The translations under genes and the position numbers were made by a program. The notes under the pieces were generated by a model. It saw nothing but the letters and a program-made list of their open reading frames with translations. It did not search any database and was not told the origin of the DNA. From an uncultured Campylobacter sp. (GTDB lineage: Bacteria > Campylobacterota > Campylobacteria > Campylobacterales > Campylobacteraceae): DNA of 6,108 nt. The stretch lies in the NCBI GenBank assembly GCA_938041615.1, contig CALISV010000191.1:1-6108 (forward strand), read 5' to 3'. This document shows, in pieces, positions 1-6,108 of this stretch (its first letter is position 1; each line of letters starts with the position of its first letter).

Positions 1-169
1 AGCTCTTTAACTTAACTTCTTTATGAATAGTATGTTTTTTTAATCTTGGGCAATATTTTTTTAGTTCTAATTTTTCAGTCGTTGTCTTGCTATTTTTCAC
101 TGTGGTGTAATTTATATCACCTGATTCAGAACATTTAAGACCAACTTTTATTCTATTACCTTTTGCCAT
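1..169 (-). CDS. rpmG: 50S ribosomal protein L33 (stop codon outside window)
   Basis: This is a small component of the large ribosomal subunit. The frame starts at ATG 169-167 and reads 56 codons, from [13 protein letters not shown] to HKEVKLKS. The motif [14 protein letters not shown] at about residues 34-47 is diagnostic of L33. The C-terminus KEVKLKS is where Campylobacter L33 proteins normally end, so the protein is probably complete and only the stop codon is cut off; base 1 gives the T of a stop codon. A good Shine-Dalgarno (AAGGGA on the minus strand, about 174-179) precedes the ATG. Only single cysteines are seen at C13 and C40, so the paired CxxC zinc ligands of zinc-binding L33 proteins are absent. 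It follows tuf by 53 bp, with a terminator-like hairpin in the gap. In related genomes secE and nusG follow. Confidence 0.93.
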   Translation of the reverse strand, partial: MAKGNRIKVGLKCSESGDINYTTVKNSKTTTEKLELKKYCPRLKKHTIHKEVKLKS

Positions 170-180
170 AAATTCCCTTT

Positions 181-206
181 TAAAAAGCGGAGAAGAATCT
201 CCGCTA
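181..206 (-). terminator. Hairpin plus T-run between tuf and rpmG
   Basis: An inverted repeat of 8 bp (186-193 against 198-205, loop 194-197) reads on the minus strand as a GC-rich stem followed by five T residues. It begins 18 bases after the tuf stop codon and ends about 12 bases before the rpmG start. Its form is that of an intrinsic terminator. Because rpmG follows so closely with no visible promoter of its own, it probably attenuates rather than stops transcription, letting tuf be expressed above rpmG. The stem and T-run are seen; the partial-termination role is inferred. Confidence 0.7.
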
Positions 207-222
207 AAAATTATAAATTAGA

Positions 223-1422
223 TTATGCTAGAATCTTAGAAACAACGCCTGAACCGACTGTTCTGCCGCCTTCACGGATCGCAAAGCGAGTTCCCTCTTC
301 AAGAGCAACTGGTGCAATAAGCTCAACGCTTATTTTTAGGTTGTCGCCAGGCATAACCATCTCTGTTCCTTCTGGAAGAGTGATAGAGCCTGTAACATCA
401 GTCGTTCTTACATAGAACTGCGGTCTATAGTTGTTAAAGAATGGGGTATGGCGTCCACCTTCTTCTTTTGTTAAGATATAAACTTCGCCCTCAAATTTAG
501 TGTGAGGAGTAATTGATTTAGGTTTGCAAAGAACCATACCGCGCTCAACGTCTTCTTTTTTAGTGCCTCTTAGAAGAACGCCTACGTTGTCGCCTGCCTC
601 ACCTTGATCCATCTCTTTTCTAAACATTTCGACGCCGGTAACAGTAGTAGTTTGAGTTGGTCTAATACCTACGATTTCGATGGTATCGCCGACTTTTACC
701 ACGCCTTTTTCAATTCTACCGGTAACAACTGTACCGCGACCAGAAATAGAGAAAACATCCTCGATAGGCATCAGGAAGTCTTTGTCTGTTGCTCGTACTG
801 GAGTTGGAATATACTCATCAACTCTAGCCATAAGTTCAAGAACCTTTGCAGACCATTGGCCGTCTGTTCCAGCCTTAGCCTCATTAAGAGCTTGTAGAGC
901 CGAGCCTGCTACGATTGGAGTATCGTCACCAGGGAAGTCGTACTCGTTTAGAAGCTCGCGAATTTCCATCTCAACTAGCTCAAGAAGCTCAGCATCGTCA
1001 ACCATATCAGCTTTGTTCATGAAAACAACGATATATGGAACGCCTACTTGGCGAGATAGCAAGATGTGCTCTCTGGTTTGAGGCATTGGGCCGTCAGCAG
1101 CAGAAACAACTAGGATAGCGCCGTCCATTTGAGCCGCACCGGTAATCATGTTTTTAACGTAGTCGGCGTGGCCTGGGCAGTCAACATGCGCATAGTGGCG
1201 ATTTTCAGTCTCGTACTCGATGTGAGAAGTAGCGATGGTAATACCGCGCTCTTTTTCCTCTGGAGCGTTGTCGATATTATCATAGTCTTTTAGCTCAGCA
1301 AGACCTTTTCTTGAAAGAACAGCAGAAATTGCAGCTGTCAAAGTTGTTTTACCATGGTCAACGTGACCGATAGTACCGATGTTTACGTGTGGCTTGTTAC
1401 GTGAAAATTTTTCTTTTGCCAT
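223..1422 (-). CDS. tuf: Translation elongation factor Tu (EF-Tu)
   Basis: EF-Tu is the GTPase that delivers aminoacyl-tRNA to the ribosomal A site in the cytoplasm. The protein is 399 residues, the usual length for Campylobacter. The GTP-binding domain shows the P-loop GHVDHGKT (19-26), the switch I element RGITI (59-63), DCPGH (81-85, with the catalytic-type His85), NKAD (136-139) and GSAL (173-176). Domains 2 and 3 follow and end in the expected [13 protein letters not shown] region. The start is fixed by the family N-terminus [14 protein letters not shown] and by a strong Shine-Dalgarno GGAGG (1428-1432) five bases upstream. It lies 63 bp after tRNA-Thr(GGU) with no clear promoter in between, so it is likely co-transcribed with the four tRNAs, as in E. 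coli tufB. No disrupted or missing motif is seen. Confidence 0.99.
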   Translation of the reverse strand: MAKEKFSRNKPHVNIGTIGHVDHGKTTLTAAISAVLSRKGLAELKDYDNIDNAPEEKERGITIATSHIEYETENRHYAHVDCPGHADYVKNMITGAAQMDGAILVVSAADGPMPQTREHILLSRQVGVPYIVVFMNKADMVDDAELLELVEMEIRELLNEYDFPGDDTPIVAGSALQALNEAKAGTDGQWSAKVLELMARVDEYIPTPVRATDKDFLMPIEDVFSISGRGTVVTGRIEKGVVKVGDTIEIVGIRPTQTTTVTGVEMFRKEMDQGEAGDNVGVLLRGTKKEDVERGMVLCKPKSITPHTKFEGEVYILTKEEGGRHTPFFNNYRPQFYVRTTDVTGSITLPEGTEMVMPGDNLKISVELIAPVALEEGTRFAIREGGRTVGSGVVSKILA

Positions 1423-1485
1423 CTCTTCCTCCGTAATGATATTTGTGTTTCAAATTTATGCTTAATTTTTCTTCTCTAAAATCCG

Positions 1486-1560
<75 letters not shown>

Positions 1561-1693
1561 GCTATAAACGCTTGGCGTTAGAGAATTTTTGAAAAGCATA
1601 AACAACTAAATGAAATTAAAAAGGTGTGCCGTAGAAAATGTATAAAATTTAATATTTTTATCATCTTACAGCTCCCAGTTTAGTTCCAAAATC
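1561..1693. other. 133-bp AT-rich spacer inside the tRNA cluster
   Basis: This is the longest gap in the tRNA cluster, between tRNA-Gly and tRNA-Thr(GGU). It holds no open frame with a start and ribosome binding site. A small perfect inverted repeat (1567-1571 against 1575-1579, 3-base loop) sits a few bases upstream of the tRNA-Thr 5' end. I see no convincing promoter on either strand, so it is most simply a transcribed spacer removed during tRNA processing. Confidence 0.5.
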
Positions 1694-1770
1694 TGGAGCG
1701 GGAAACGGGGCTCGAACCCGCGACCCTCAGCTTGGAAGGCTGATGCTCTAGCCAACTGAGCTACTCCCGC
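1694..1770 (-). tRNA. tRNA-Gly (anticodon UCC)
   Basis: A complete cloverleaf on the minus strand. The acceptor stem is GCGGGAG with TTCCCGC, closing on a G-T pair at the seventh position. The anticodon stem TCAGC/GCTGA encloses a loop with TCC (1734-1736), and the T loop has GTTCGAG. The CCA end is encoded at 1694-1696. It reads GGA and GGG glycine codons. Its 5' end is only 8 bp from the tRNA-Tyr 3' end, so the two are clearly cut from one precursor. It matches the place of glyT in the E. coli tufB operon. Confidence 0.97.
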
Positions 1771-1778
1771 GCGTAGCA

Positions 1779-1863
<85 letters not shown>

Positions 1864-1920
1864 CTATTTTAAAAAATAAATGCTTTGCAATGGTATTTCT
1901 GGTCAAACACTGTTATGAAA

Positions 1921-1996
1921 TGGAGCTGGTGAACGGACTTGAACCGCCGACCCACTGCTTACAAGGCAGTAGCTCTACCAACTGAGCTACACCAGC
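1921..1996 (-). tRNA. tRNA-Thr (anticodon UGU)
   Basis: A complete cloverleaf on the minus strand. The acceptor stem is GCTGGTG with CACCAGC. The anticodon stem ACTGC/GCAGT encloses a loop with TGT (1961-1963), and the T arm has GTTCAAGTC. The discriminator is T and the CCA end is encoded (1921-1923). It is the first gene of the cluster, about 21 bases downstream of a strong -10 box, and corresponds to thrU in E. coli. A 57-bp AT-rich spacer (1864-1920) separates it from tRNA-Tyr. Confidence 0.97.
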
Positions 1997-2017
1997 ATCC
2001 TGATTTATGAAAGTTGG

Positions 2018-2046
2018 ATTATAGCCCAATTTCTTTTCAAAGTCAA
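2018..2046 (-). promoter_or_regulatory. Sigma-70 promoter of the tRNA-tuf operon
   Basis: On the minus strand a -35 box TTGACT (2041-2046) and a perfect -10 box TATAAT (2018-2023) are separated by exactly 17 bp. Transcription would begin near 2011, about 15 bases before the first tRNA. The 20 or so bases upstream of the -35 box are very A/T-rich and could act as an UP element. They run into the 3' end of the regulator gene, whose stop is 15 bp from the -35 box. Such a close match to consensus is striking because Campylobacter promoters often have a poor -35 box. It fits a highly expressed stable-RNA operon. Confidence 0.88.
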
Positions 2047-2060
2047 GGTTTTTAAGAAAA

Positions 2061-2669
2061 TTATTCCATTTTTTGCATCAATAAAATCAAATTTATCCTA
2101 TCTTTCGCTCCTGTTTTTTCAAAAATAGTGCCTACATGCGCTTTTACCGTCCTTACGGTTATTTGTAAAATCTCGGCGATTTCTTGATTTGTTAGCCCTT
2201 TATAGACTAGCTCCGCTATCTCTTTTTCCTTGCTTGTTAGCTTTTTTAGCAAATTTGACGAATTTGAAGGCAAAATTTCCTTCGTCATCATTTGTATCAT
2301 ATTTTGGATAAATTCCGGATATAGCCAAACCTCGCCTCTTTCGATCGCTTCGAGCGCGTCCTTAAAATGCACCTCAAGCATGCGCGCGTTTGCATAGCCC
2401 TTTGCGCCAAGGTGCAAAAACTCTCTACCTTCGTTAAATTTAGGTTCGTGAGAAAGTATCAAAATTTTAATACCTTCCACCGCGCTCAAAAGCTCTCTTG
2501 CTTCTTTGTCGGCATCCCAAATATCCACGCAAACTACGTCGTAGTTCTTATCGTAAGCAAGCTCTAAAAATTTATCTTTTTCCTGCGTGACCGCGACGTC
2601 GCGTCCGACCAGCTTATCTTTTATTTCGTTTATTACGGCTGCATTTCCTGAATACGCCAAAATTCTCAT
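2061..2669 (-). CDS. LuxR-type transcriptional regulator with degenerate receiver domain
   Basis: This is a 202-residue, two-domain protein of response-regulator layout. Residues 144-198 form a LuxR/NarL-type helix-turn-helix: LTSKEKEIAELVYKGLTNQE, then a recognition helix near TVRTVKAHVGTIFEKTGAKD (171-190). Residues 1-115 resemble a receiver fold with Asp49 in VVCVDI at the phosphorylation position. However, the acidic pair expected after strand 1 is absent (RILAYSGN), and the conserved Lys after strand 5 is replaced in GAKGYANARM. Activation by ordinary phosphotransfer is therefore doubtful. It lies 12 bp after the membrane-fusion gene, in the same frame, and is probably co-transcribed and translationally coupled. 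The start ATG is preceded by a G8 tract that must serve as the Shine-Dalgarno. Control of the secretion system or its adhesin substrate is inferred from position only. No sensor kinase is visible. Confidence 0.9.
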   Translation of the reverse strand: MRILAYSGNAAVINEIKDKLVGRDVAVTQEKDKFLELAYDKNYDVVCVDIWDADKEARELLSAVEGIKILILSHEPKFNEGREFLHLGAKGYANARMLEVHFKDALEAIERGEVWLYPEFIQNMIQMMTKEILPSNSSNLLKKLTSKEKEIAELVYKGLTNQEIAEILQITVRTVKAHVGTIFEKTGAKDRINLILLMQKME

Positions 2670-2674
2670 ATCCG

Positions 2675-2682
2675 CCCCCCCC
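2675..2682 (-). repeat. G8 homopolymer tract in the regulator's ribosome binding site
   Basis: Eight C on the plus strand, so eight G in the transcript. The first G completes the TAG stop of the HlyD-family gene and the last lies five bases before the regulator's ATG. Nothing else upstream of that ATG resembles a Shine-Dalgarno apart from the short CGGA next to it. Poly-G tracts of about this length are known to be length-variable in Campylobacter. Here a change would alter the strength or spacing of initiation rather than a reading frame, because the TAG stays intact at any length. Confidence 0.8.
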
Positions 2683-4091
2683 TATCGTTCTCTCAAAGCG
2701 TTTTGTTTAGCTTTTAATATCGGCTTTAATAAATAATCAAGCACCGTTTTTTTACCGGTTATAATGTCGGCACTAGCTATCATGCCCACCTTGATGCGAA
2801 GCGGTCTATCTTCGCTTCCTAGGTAGTTTTTTTCGGTCGTTATTCTGACTAGATAGTAGCTCTCGCCAGTTTTTTCGTTTGTTTCGGTATCGGCTGAGAT
2901 TTGCGTCACTTCACCCTCTAGTCCGCCGTATATCGCAAAGTCGTAAGCGGTAAGCTTAACCATCGCTTTTAGTCCTTGTCGCAAAAAAGCCACGTCCGCA
3001 GGCTTTACCTTTACCTCGGCTATCAAGCTATCCTCGACGGGGACGATCTCGGCGATGTCCATGCCCGGCTTTATGACGCCAGAGACGGTATTTACCATCA
3101 GCTTGCTTACTATACCGTCCACCGGCGAGCGAACTAGAGTTCTCTCTACTTTGTCGCTTAAATTTACCTGGCTTTCGTTTAGCCTAGAAATTTCAGCCGA
3201 AACTTCGTTAAATTCTTTCTTTGCGCTATTTTGAAATGCAAGTTTGGCTTCGGTTATTTTATTTTCCACCTCTTTTATCGTGGATTGTACTCTAGGGATA
3301 GATAGTTTTGCCGCGCTTAGCTCGCCTCTTAGGTCGTTTACGCGTCTTTGGAGTTGCAAGTACTCAACCTCGCTCACAAGCCCTTTTCTAAATAACGGCT
3401 CGGTTATCTGTTTCTCTTTTTGTAGTAGATTGTAGCTGCTTTGAGTCTGGTCGATCTTGCTCTCAAGCTCCTTTAGCTCGCTTTGGCGCTGTTTTATCTG
3501 CTCCTCTAGGATACCGATTTGCTCCCTTAGTCTTGCCTTGTTTGTGTCGTAAAGACTCTTTTCAAATCCGACGAATCGGTCGTAGTCCTTATCTCCCGTC
3601 TCTTTCGCATCAAATTCCTCGTCGTTTGACTCGGCGTAAAGGCGCAGGTATTTTGCCTGCAGCTCGTTTAGTCTAAATTTGGACTCGCCGTAGACGCTAG
3701 AAACGCTCTTGTCGTCGATTTTTAGCAAAATTTGATTTTTCTTTACCTCATCGCCCGTGCGAACGTAAATTTCCTCGATTATGCCGCCTTCCAAATTTTG
3801 CACGATCTGATTTTTGCCTGACGGGATTATCTTGCCGTTGCCGCGCGTGATCTCGTCTATCTGCGCAAACGACGCCCAAACCACTAGCCAAAAAACAGTT
3901 ATCGCGACGATGTATAAAATTTTCCTAGATCCAGACGGCGCCTTAGCCAGCACCGCCTCTGACAAGCTCGACATAAATCTAAGATCGTTTGCGTCGTAGT
4001 TTTTAGATTGGATGATCTTTTTTATGTTTTGAGTCGAAGCTTCCAAATTTTGTCCGATGTTTTCTTGTATTTCTAAATTTTTCTTATCCAT
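2682..4091 (-). CDS. HlyD/LapC-family type I secretion membrane-fusion protein
   Basis: This is the periplasmic adaptor that links the inner-membrane ABC transporter to an outer-membrane TolC-type channel. The protein has 469 residues, normal for the family. It has a cytoplasmic N-terminus of about 55 residues and one membrane segment at 57-76 (ILYIVAITVFWLVVWASF). The first half of a lipoyl-like domain follows (about 95-130, with QNLEGGIIEEIYVRTGDEV). A long charged helical region at about 180-312 should form the coiled-coil hairpin. The second lipoyl half is at 318-350 (LVRSPVDGIVSKL), and the beta-barrel region ends in the family signature GMIASADIITGKKTVLDYLLKP (437-458, given with its first 20 residues most diagnostic). 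The start lies 5 bp after the ABC gene's stop, with a GGAAAG element about 12 bases upstream inside that gene, suggesting translational coupling. The gene ends in TAG, whose G belongs to the G8 tract. Confidence 0.96.
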   Translation of the reverse strand: MDKKNLEIQENIGQNLEASTQNIKKIIQSKNYDANDLRFMSSLSEAVLAKAPSGSRKILYIVAITVFWLVVWASFAQIDEITRGNGKIIPSGKNQIVQNLEGGIIEEIYVRTGDEVKKNQILLKIDDKSVSSVYGESKFRLNELQAKYLRLYAESNDEEFDAKETGDKDYDRFVGFEKSLYDTNKARLREQIGILEEQIKQRQSELKELESKIDQTQSSYNLLQKEKQITEPLFRKGLVSEVEYLQLQRRVNDLRGELSAAKLSIPRVQSTIKEVENKITEAKLAFQNSAKKEFNEVSAEISRLNESQVNLSDKVERTLVRSPVDGIVSKLMVNTVSGVIKPGMDIAEIVPVEDSLIAEVKVKPADVAFLRQGLKAMVKLTAYDFAIYGGLEGEVTQISADTETNEKTGESYYLVRITTEKNYLGSEDRPLRIKVGMIASADIITGKKTVLDYLLKPILKAKQNALRER

Positions 4092-4096
4092 GCTCG

Positions 4097-6108
4097 CTAC
4101 TTTCCGCCAAGCTTAGCTAAAATTTCATCTCTCGGCCCGTCTAGCAGTATCTTGCCGTTATCGACGACGATGAGTCTATCTACTAGCTCGAGCAGAGACG
4201 TTTTGTGCGTGATAAGCAGCATAGTTTTATCTTTCGTGTTAAATTTGAGATTGTTTTTTAGCTTATTTTCCACGCTGCTATCAAGGGAATTTGTCGGCTC
4301 GTCGAGCAATATAATCGGACTATCGAGTAAAAAGGCACGCGCTACGGCGATAGCTTGACGCTGTCCGCCGCTTATACCCTCGCCGCGTTCATGCACCGGC
4401 ATATCAAAGCCTAGCGGATGCGCGTCTACGTATTCGTCTACGCCGCTAACCTTTGCCGCGCGGATAATCTGCATATCATCGACGTGCGGGGCTTTGTAGA
4501 CGATGTTGCCTCTTACCGTGCCTTTAAATAAAACCACGTCTTGCGGGACATAGCCGATATTTCGGCGCAAGTCGGCCGGGTCGATTTGATTTATGTCGAT
4601 GCCGTCTATCAGGATCGAGCCCTCAGTCGGCGAATAAAGTCCCAAAATAAGCTTTTCGATAGTGGTTTTTCCGGATCCGTTTCTACCGATGATGCCAACC
4701 TTCTCGCCTGCGTTTATAGTAAAATTTACTCTATCTAGCGAGGCTTTTGTACTTTCCGGATAGGTAAAGCATACGTTTTTAAACTCGATCTTGCCGTTAA
4801 AGGTATTTCTGCGGACGAATTTTTTACCCTCAGGACGCTCGACTGGCATCTCCATTATCTTTTTTAGGCTCTCGTAGGCGGTCTTGGTCTGCTCGTAGTT
4901 TGCTAGCAGGCTCGCAAACTGCCCCATCGGAGCGATAGCGCGTGAGCTAAGCATCACGGCCGCTATAAGTCCGCCCATCGTGAGTTTGGTATCTTGTATC
5001 ATATAGACACCAAAGACGATGATACCGACCGTATTTAGCTGTACGAAAAACGACGTAACCGTATTTATCGATGCCGAGATCATTTTTGATTTTATACTTT
5101 TGTTGGCTATCTCGCCGGTGGCCTCTTCCCAGTTCCACTGCACGTTTCCGGTCGCACCCATGGTTTTTATCGTCTCAAGGCCGTTTAGGGTCTCGATCAA
5201 AATTCCGTTTTTCTTCGCGCTAGCCTCAAAGGTACTTTTTATGCTGGTTTGGAGCGGATTTTTGATAAAAAGCGTGTAGCAAAGCACGGCTGCCATAAAA
5301 AATAGCGGCACGACCACCAAATAGCTCGCGATAAAATAAGTAATCAGCAAAAACAAAATCGCAAACGGCAGGTCGATGAGAACAGCCAAAGTACTCGAAG
5401 TGAAAAAATTTCTAACCGTGTCAAATTCGCGCAGGTTATTAGCAAACGAACCGACCGATTTTGGCTTGACGGAGAGCTTTATATCCATCACGCGCTCAAA
5501 AAGTAGCGAGCTCATGATGATGTCGCTTTTCTTGCCCGCGACGTCTAGAAAATACGTGCGTATAAATTTTAAAAACAGATCGATAAGATAAACCACGCCC
5601 ACGCCAAGAGCCAGCACCCAAAGCGTCTCTACGGCATTGTTCGGCACGACTCGGTCGTAAACATTCATCGTAAAAAGCGGACTAGCAAGAACAAATAAAT
5701 TTATAATAAAACTTGCAAGAACAACATCAAAATAAATCTTTTTTGAACGTTTTAGAGTTCCCCAAAACCAATGATCATTGCCTGCATCAATTAGCTTTGT
5801 TGAGCTAGTATCCTCTGGAACAAACTCGCGCTTTAGATAGTATGCATAGCCTAAATATTCTTCTTTTAATTTACTTATTTCTATCGTGCTAGTACCAGTT
5901 GAAAGTTCTGGTGTTATGATATTTGCTGTCTTTTTATCTTTACTAAAAGATTGCAAGATGCAAGCTTTTTTGCCTCTAAGCATTAAAATGCAAGGTAAAA
6001 CTAAAGGAGAGATTTGTTCAAGATCTTTTCTTACAAGGGTAGAAGCAAAGCCAGCACGAGAAGCAGCACGAGAAAATAAAGACCTTGAGCTTTTAAGTGA
6101 AAAAAGCT
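4097..6108 (-). CDS. LapB-type type I secretion ABC permease/ATPase (5' end outside window)
   Basis: This is an inner-membrane exporter that uses ATP to drive a protein substrate, typically an RTX adhesin, through a HlyD-TolC conduit. The visible part is 669 residues, numbered from codon 6106-6104; about 40-50 are missing compared with usual LapB length. Residues 1-105 are a C39-like domain (FSRAASRAGF, LEQISPLVLPCILML, EYLGYAYYLKREF). Membrane segments lie at about 125-420. The ATPase has Walker A GRNGSGKT (474-481, nt 4664-4687), Q-loop Gln522, signature ISGGQ (578-582), Walker B ILLDE ending Asp602-Glu603, and switch His634. The ATG at 5983 is an internal Met: it lacks a Shine-Dalgarno, and the frame before it is open and family-like. 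By eye, the C39 catalytic His and Asp positions are Ala48 and Thr65, so this domain should bind substrate, not cut it. Codons left of about 5680 are much richer in G/C at the third position than those to the right. Confidence 0.96.
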   Translation of the reverse strand, partial: LFSLKSSRSLFSRAASRAGFASTLVRKDLEQISPLVLPCILMLRGKKACILQSFSKDKKTANIITPELSTGTSTIEISKLKEEYLGYAYYLKREFVPEDTSSTKLIDAGNDHWFWGTLKRSKKIYFDVVLASFIINLFVLASPLFTMNVYDRVVPNNAVETLWVLALGVGVVYLIDLFLKFIRTYFLDVAGKKSDIIMSSLLFERVMDIKLSVKPKSVGSFANNLREFDTVRNFFTSSTLAVLIDLPFAILFLLITYFIASYLVVVPLFFMAAVLCYTLFIKNPLQTSIKSTFEASAKKNGILIETLNGLETIKTMGATGNVQWNWEEATGEIANKSIKSKMISASINTVTSFFVQLNTVGIIVFGVYMIQDTKLTMGGLIAAVMLSSRAIAPMGQFASLLANYEQTKTAYESLKKIMEMPVERPEGKKFVRRNTFNGKIEFKNVCFTYPESTKASLDRVNFTINAGEKVGIIGRNGSGKTTIEKLILGLYSPTEGSILIDGIDINQIDPADLRRNIGYVPQDVVLFKGTVRGNIVYKAPHVDDMQIIRAAKVSGVDEYVDAHPLGFDMPVHERGEGISGGQRQAIAVARAFLLDSPIILLDEPTNSLDSSVENKLKNNLKFNTKDKTMLLITHKTSLLELVDRLIVVDNGKILLDGPRDEILAKLGGK

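Noticed and set aside
604..1081. Plus-strand open frames opposite tuf
   Set aside because: They are antisense to a highly conserved gene, have implausible composition and no start signals. The same holds for the plus-strand frames opposite the regulator, HlyD-family and ABC genes.
1561..1693. Internal promoter or small RNA in the 133-bp spacer
   Set aside because: The TATACA-like sequence has no partner -35 box, and the only hairpin has a 5-bp stem with no T-run in the transcribed direction.
1864..1920. Second promoter between tRNA-Thr(UGU) and tRNA-Tyr
   Set aside because: A TTGACC sequence occurs on the minus strand, but no -10 box lies at 16-18 bp from it.
1997..2060. Integration site of a mobile element at the tRNA cluster
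   Set aside because: The secretion genes face the 5' end of tRNA-Thr(UGU), whereas integrases normally use the 3' end. No integrase or duplicated tRNA end is visible.
4947..5138. A 63-codon minus-strand open frame inside the ABC gene
   Set aside because: It lies in another frame of the conserved transporter, its product looks random, and it has no ribosome binding site. It is a shadow of the real gene.
4097..5983. Reading the ABC gene as starting at ATG 5983
   Set aside because: The frame is open through the window edge, the upstream residues match the family, and there is no Shine-Dalgarno before this ATG.
6053..6076. 12-base near-repeat in the ABC gene
   Set aside because: It encodes the Ser-Arg-Ala-type repeats in FSRAASRAGF, which resemble the normal LapB family consensus. 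Two copies are too few to suggest slippage.

Overview
The window looks like a chromosomal segment of a Campylobacter-group epsilonproteobacterium, probably one of the species with mid-40s percent GC. The evidence is the 399-residue EF-Tu, the L33 sequence ending in KEVKLKS, the gene order tuf-rpmG, the frequent AAATTT words and a poly-G tract. Species assignment is an inference. Every gene I can support lies on the minus strand, so transcription runs from the right edge to the left.

Right part (6108 to 2061): the downstream end of a type I secretion operon of the LapB/LapC (RTX-adhesin export) kind. It begins, already in progress at the window edge, with the inner-membrane ABC permease/ATPase. 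A HlyD-family membrane-fusion protein follows 5 bp later, and a LuxR-type transcription factor with a degenerate receiver domain follows after 12 bp. The ABC gene has no start in this window. Its open frame runs through the edge, and the residues before the first visible ATG match the C39-like domain of LapB proteins. The outer-membrane TolC/LapE partner and the secreted substrate are not visible and may lie beyond the right edge. An eight-G tract sits exactly where the ribosome binding site of the regulator should be, making it a candidate phase-variation switch.

Middle and left part (2046 to 1): the translation operon tRNA-Thr(UGU), tRNA-Tyr(GUA), tRNA-Gly(UCC), tRNA-Thr(GGU), tuf, rpmG. 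A near-consensus sigma-70 promoter (TTGACT, 17 bp, TATAAT) lies just before the first tRNA. The tRNA-tuf order is the same as the E. coli thrU-tyrU-glyT-thrT-tufB operon. A terminator-like hairpin lies between tuf and rpmG. The rpmG stop codon falls off the left edge.

The two halves are functionally unrelated. They are joined by a 64-bp gap that holds the tRNA promoter but no recognisable terminator for the secretion operon. No stretch longer than 300 bp lacks a gene. I saw no CRISPR array, insertion sequence, rRNA or origin. The most interesting points are the G8 tract, the degenerate receiver in the regulator, and a sharp change in codon composition inside the ABC gene near position 5680.
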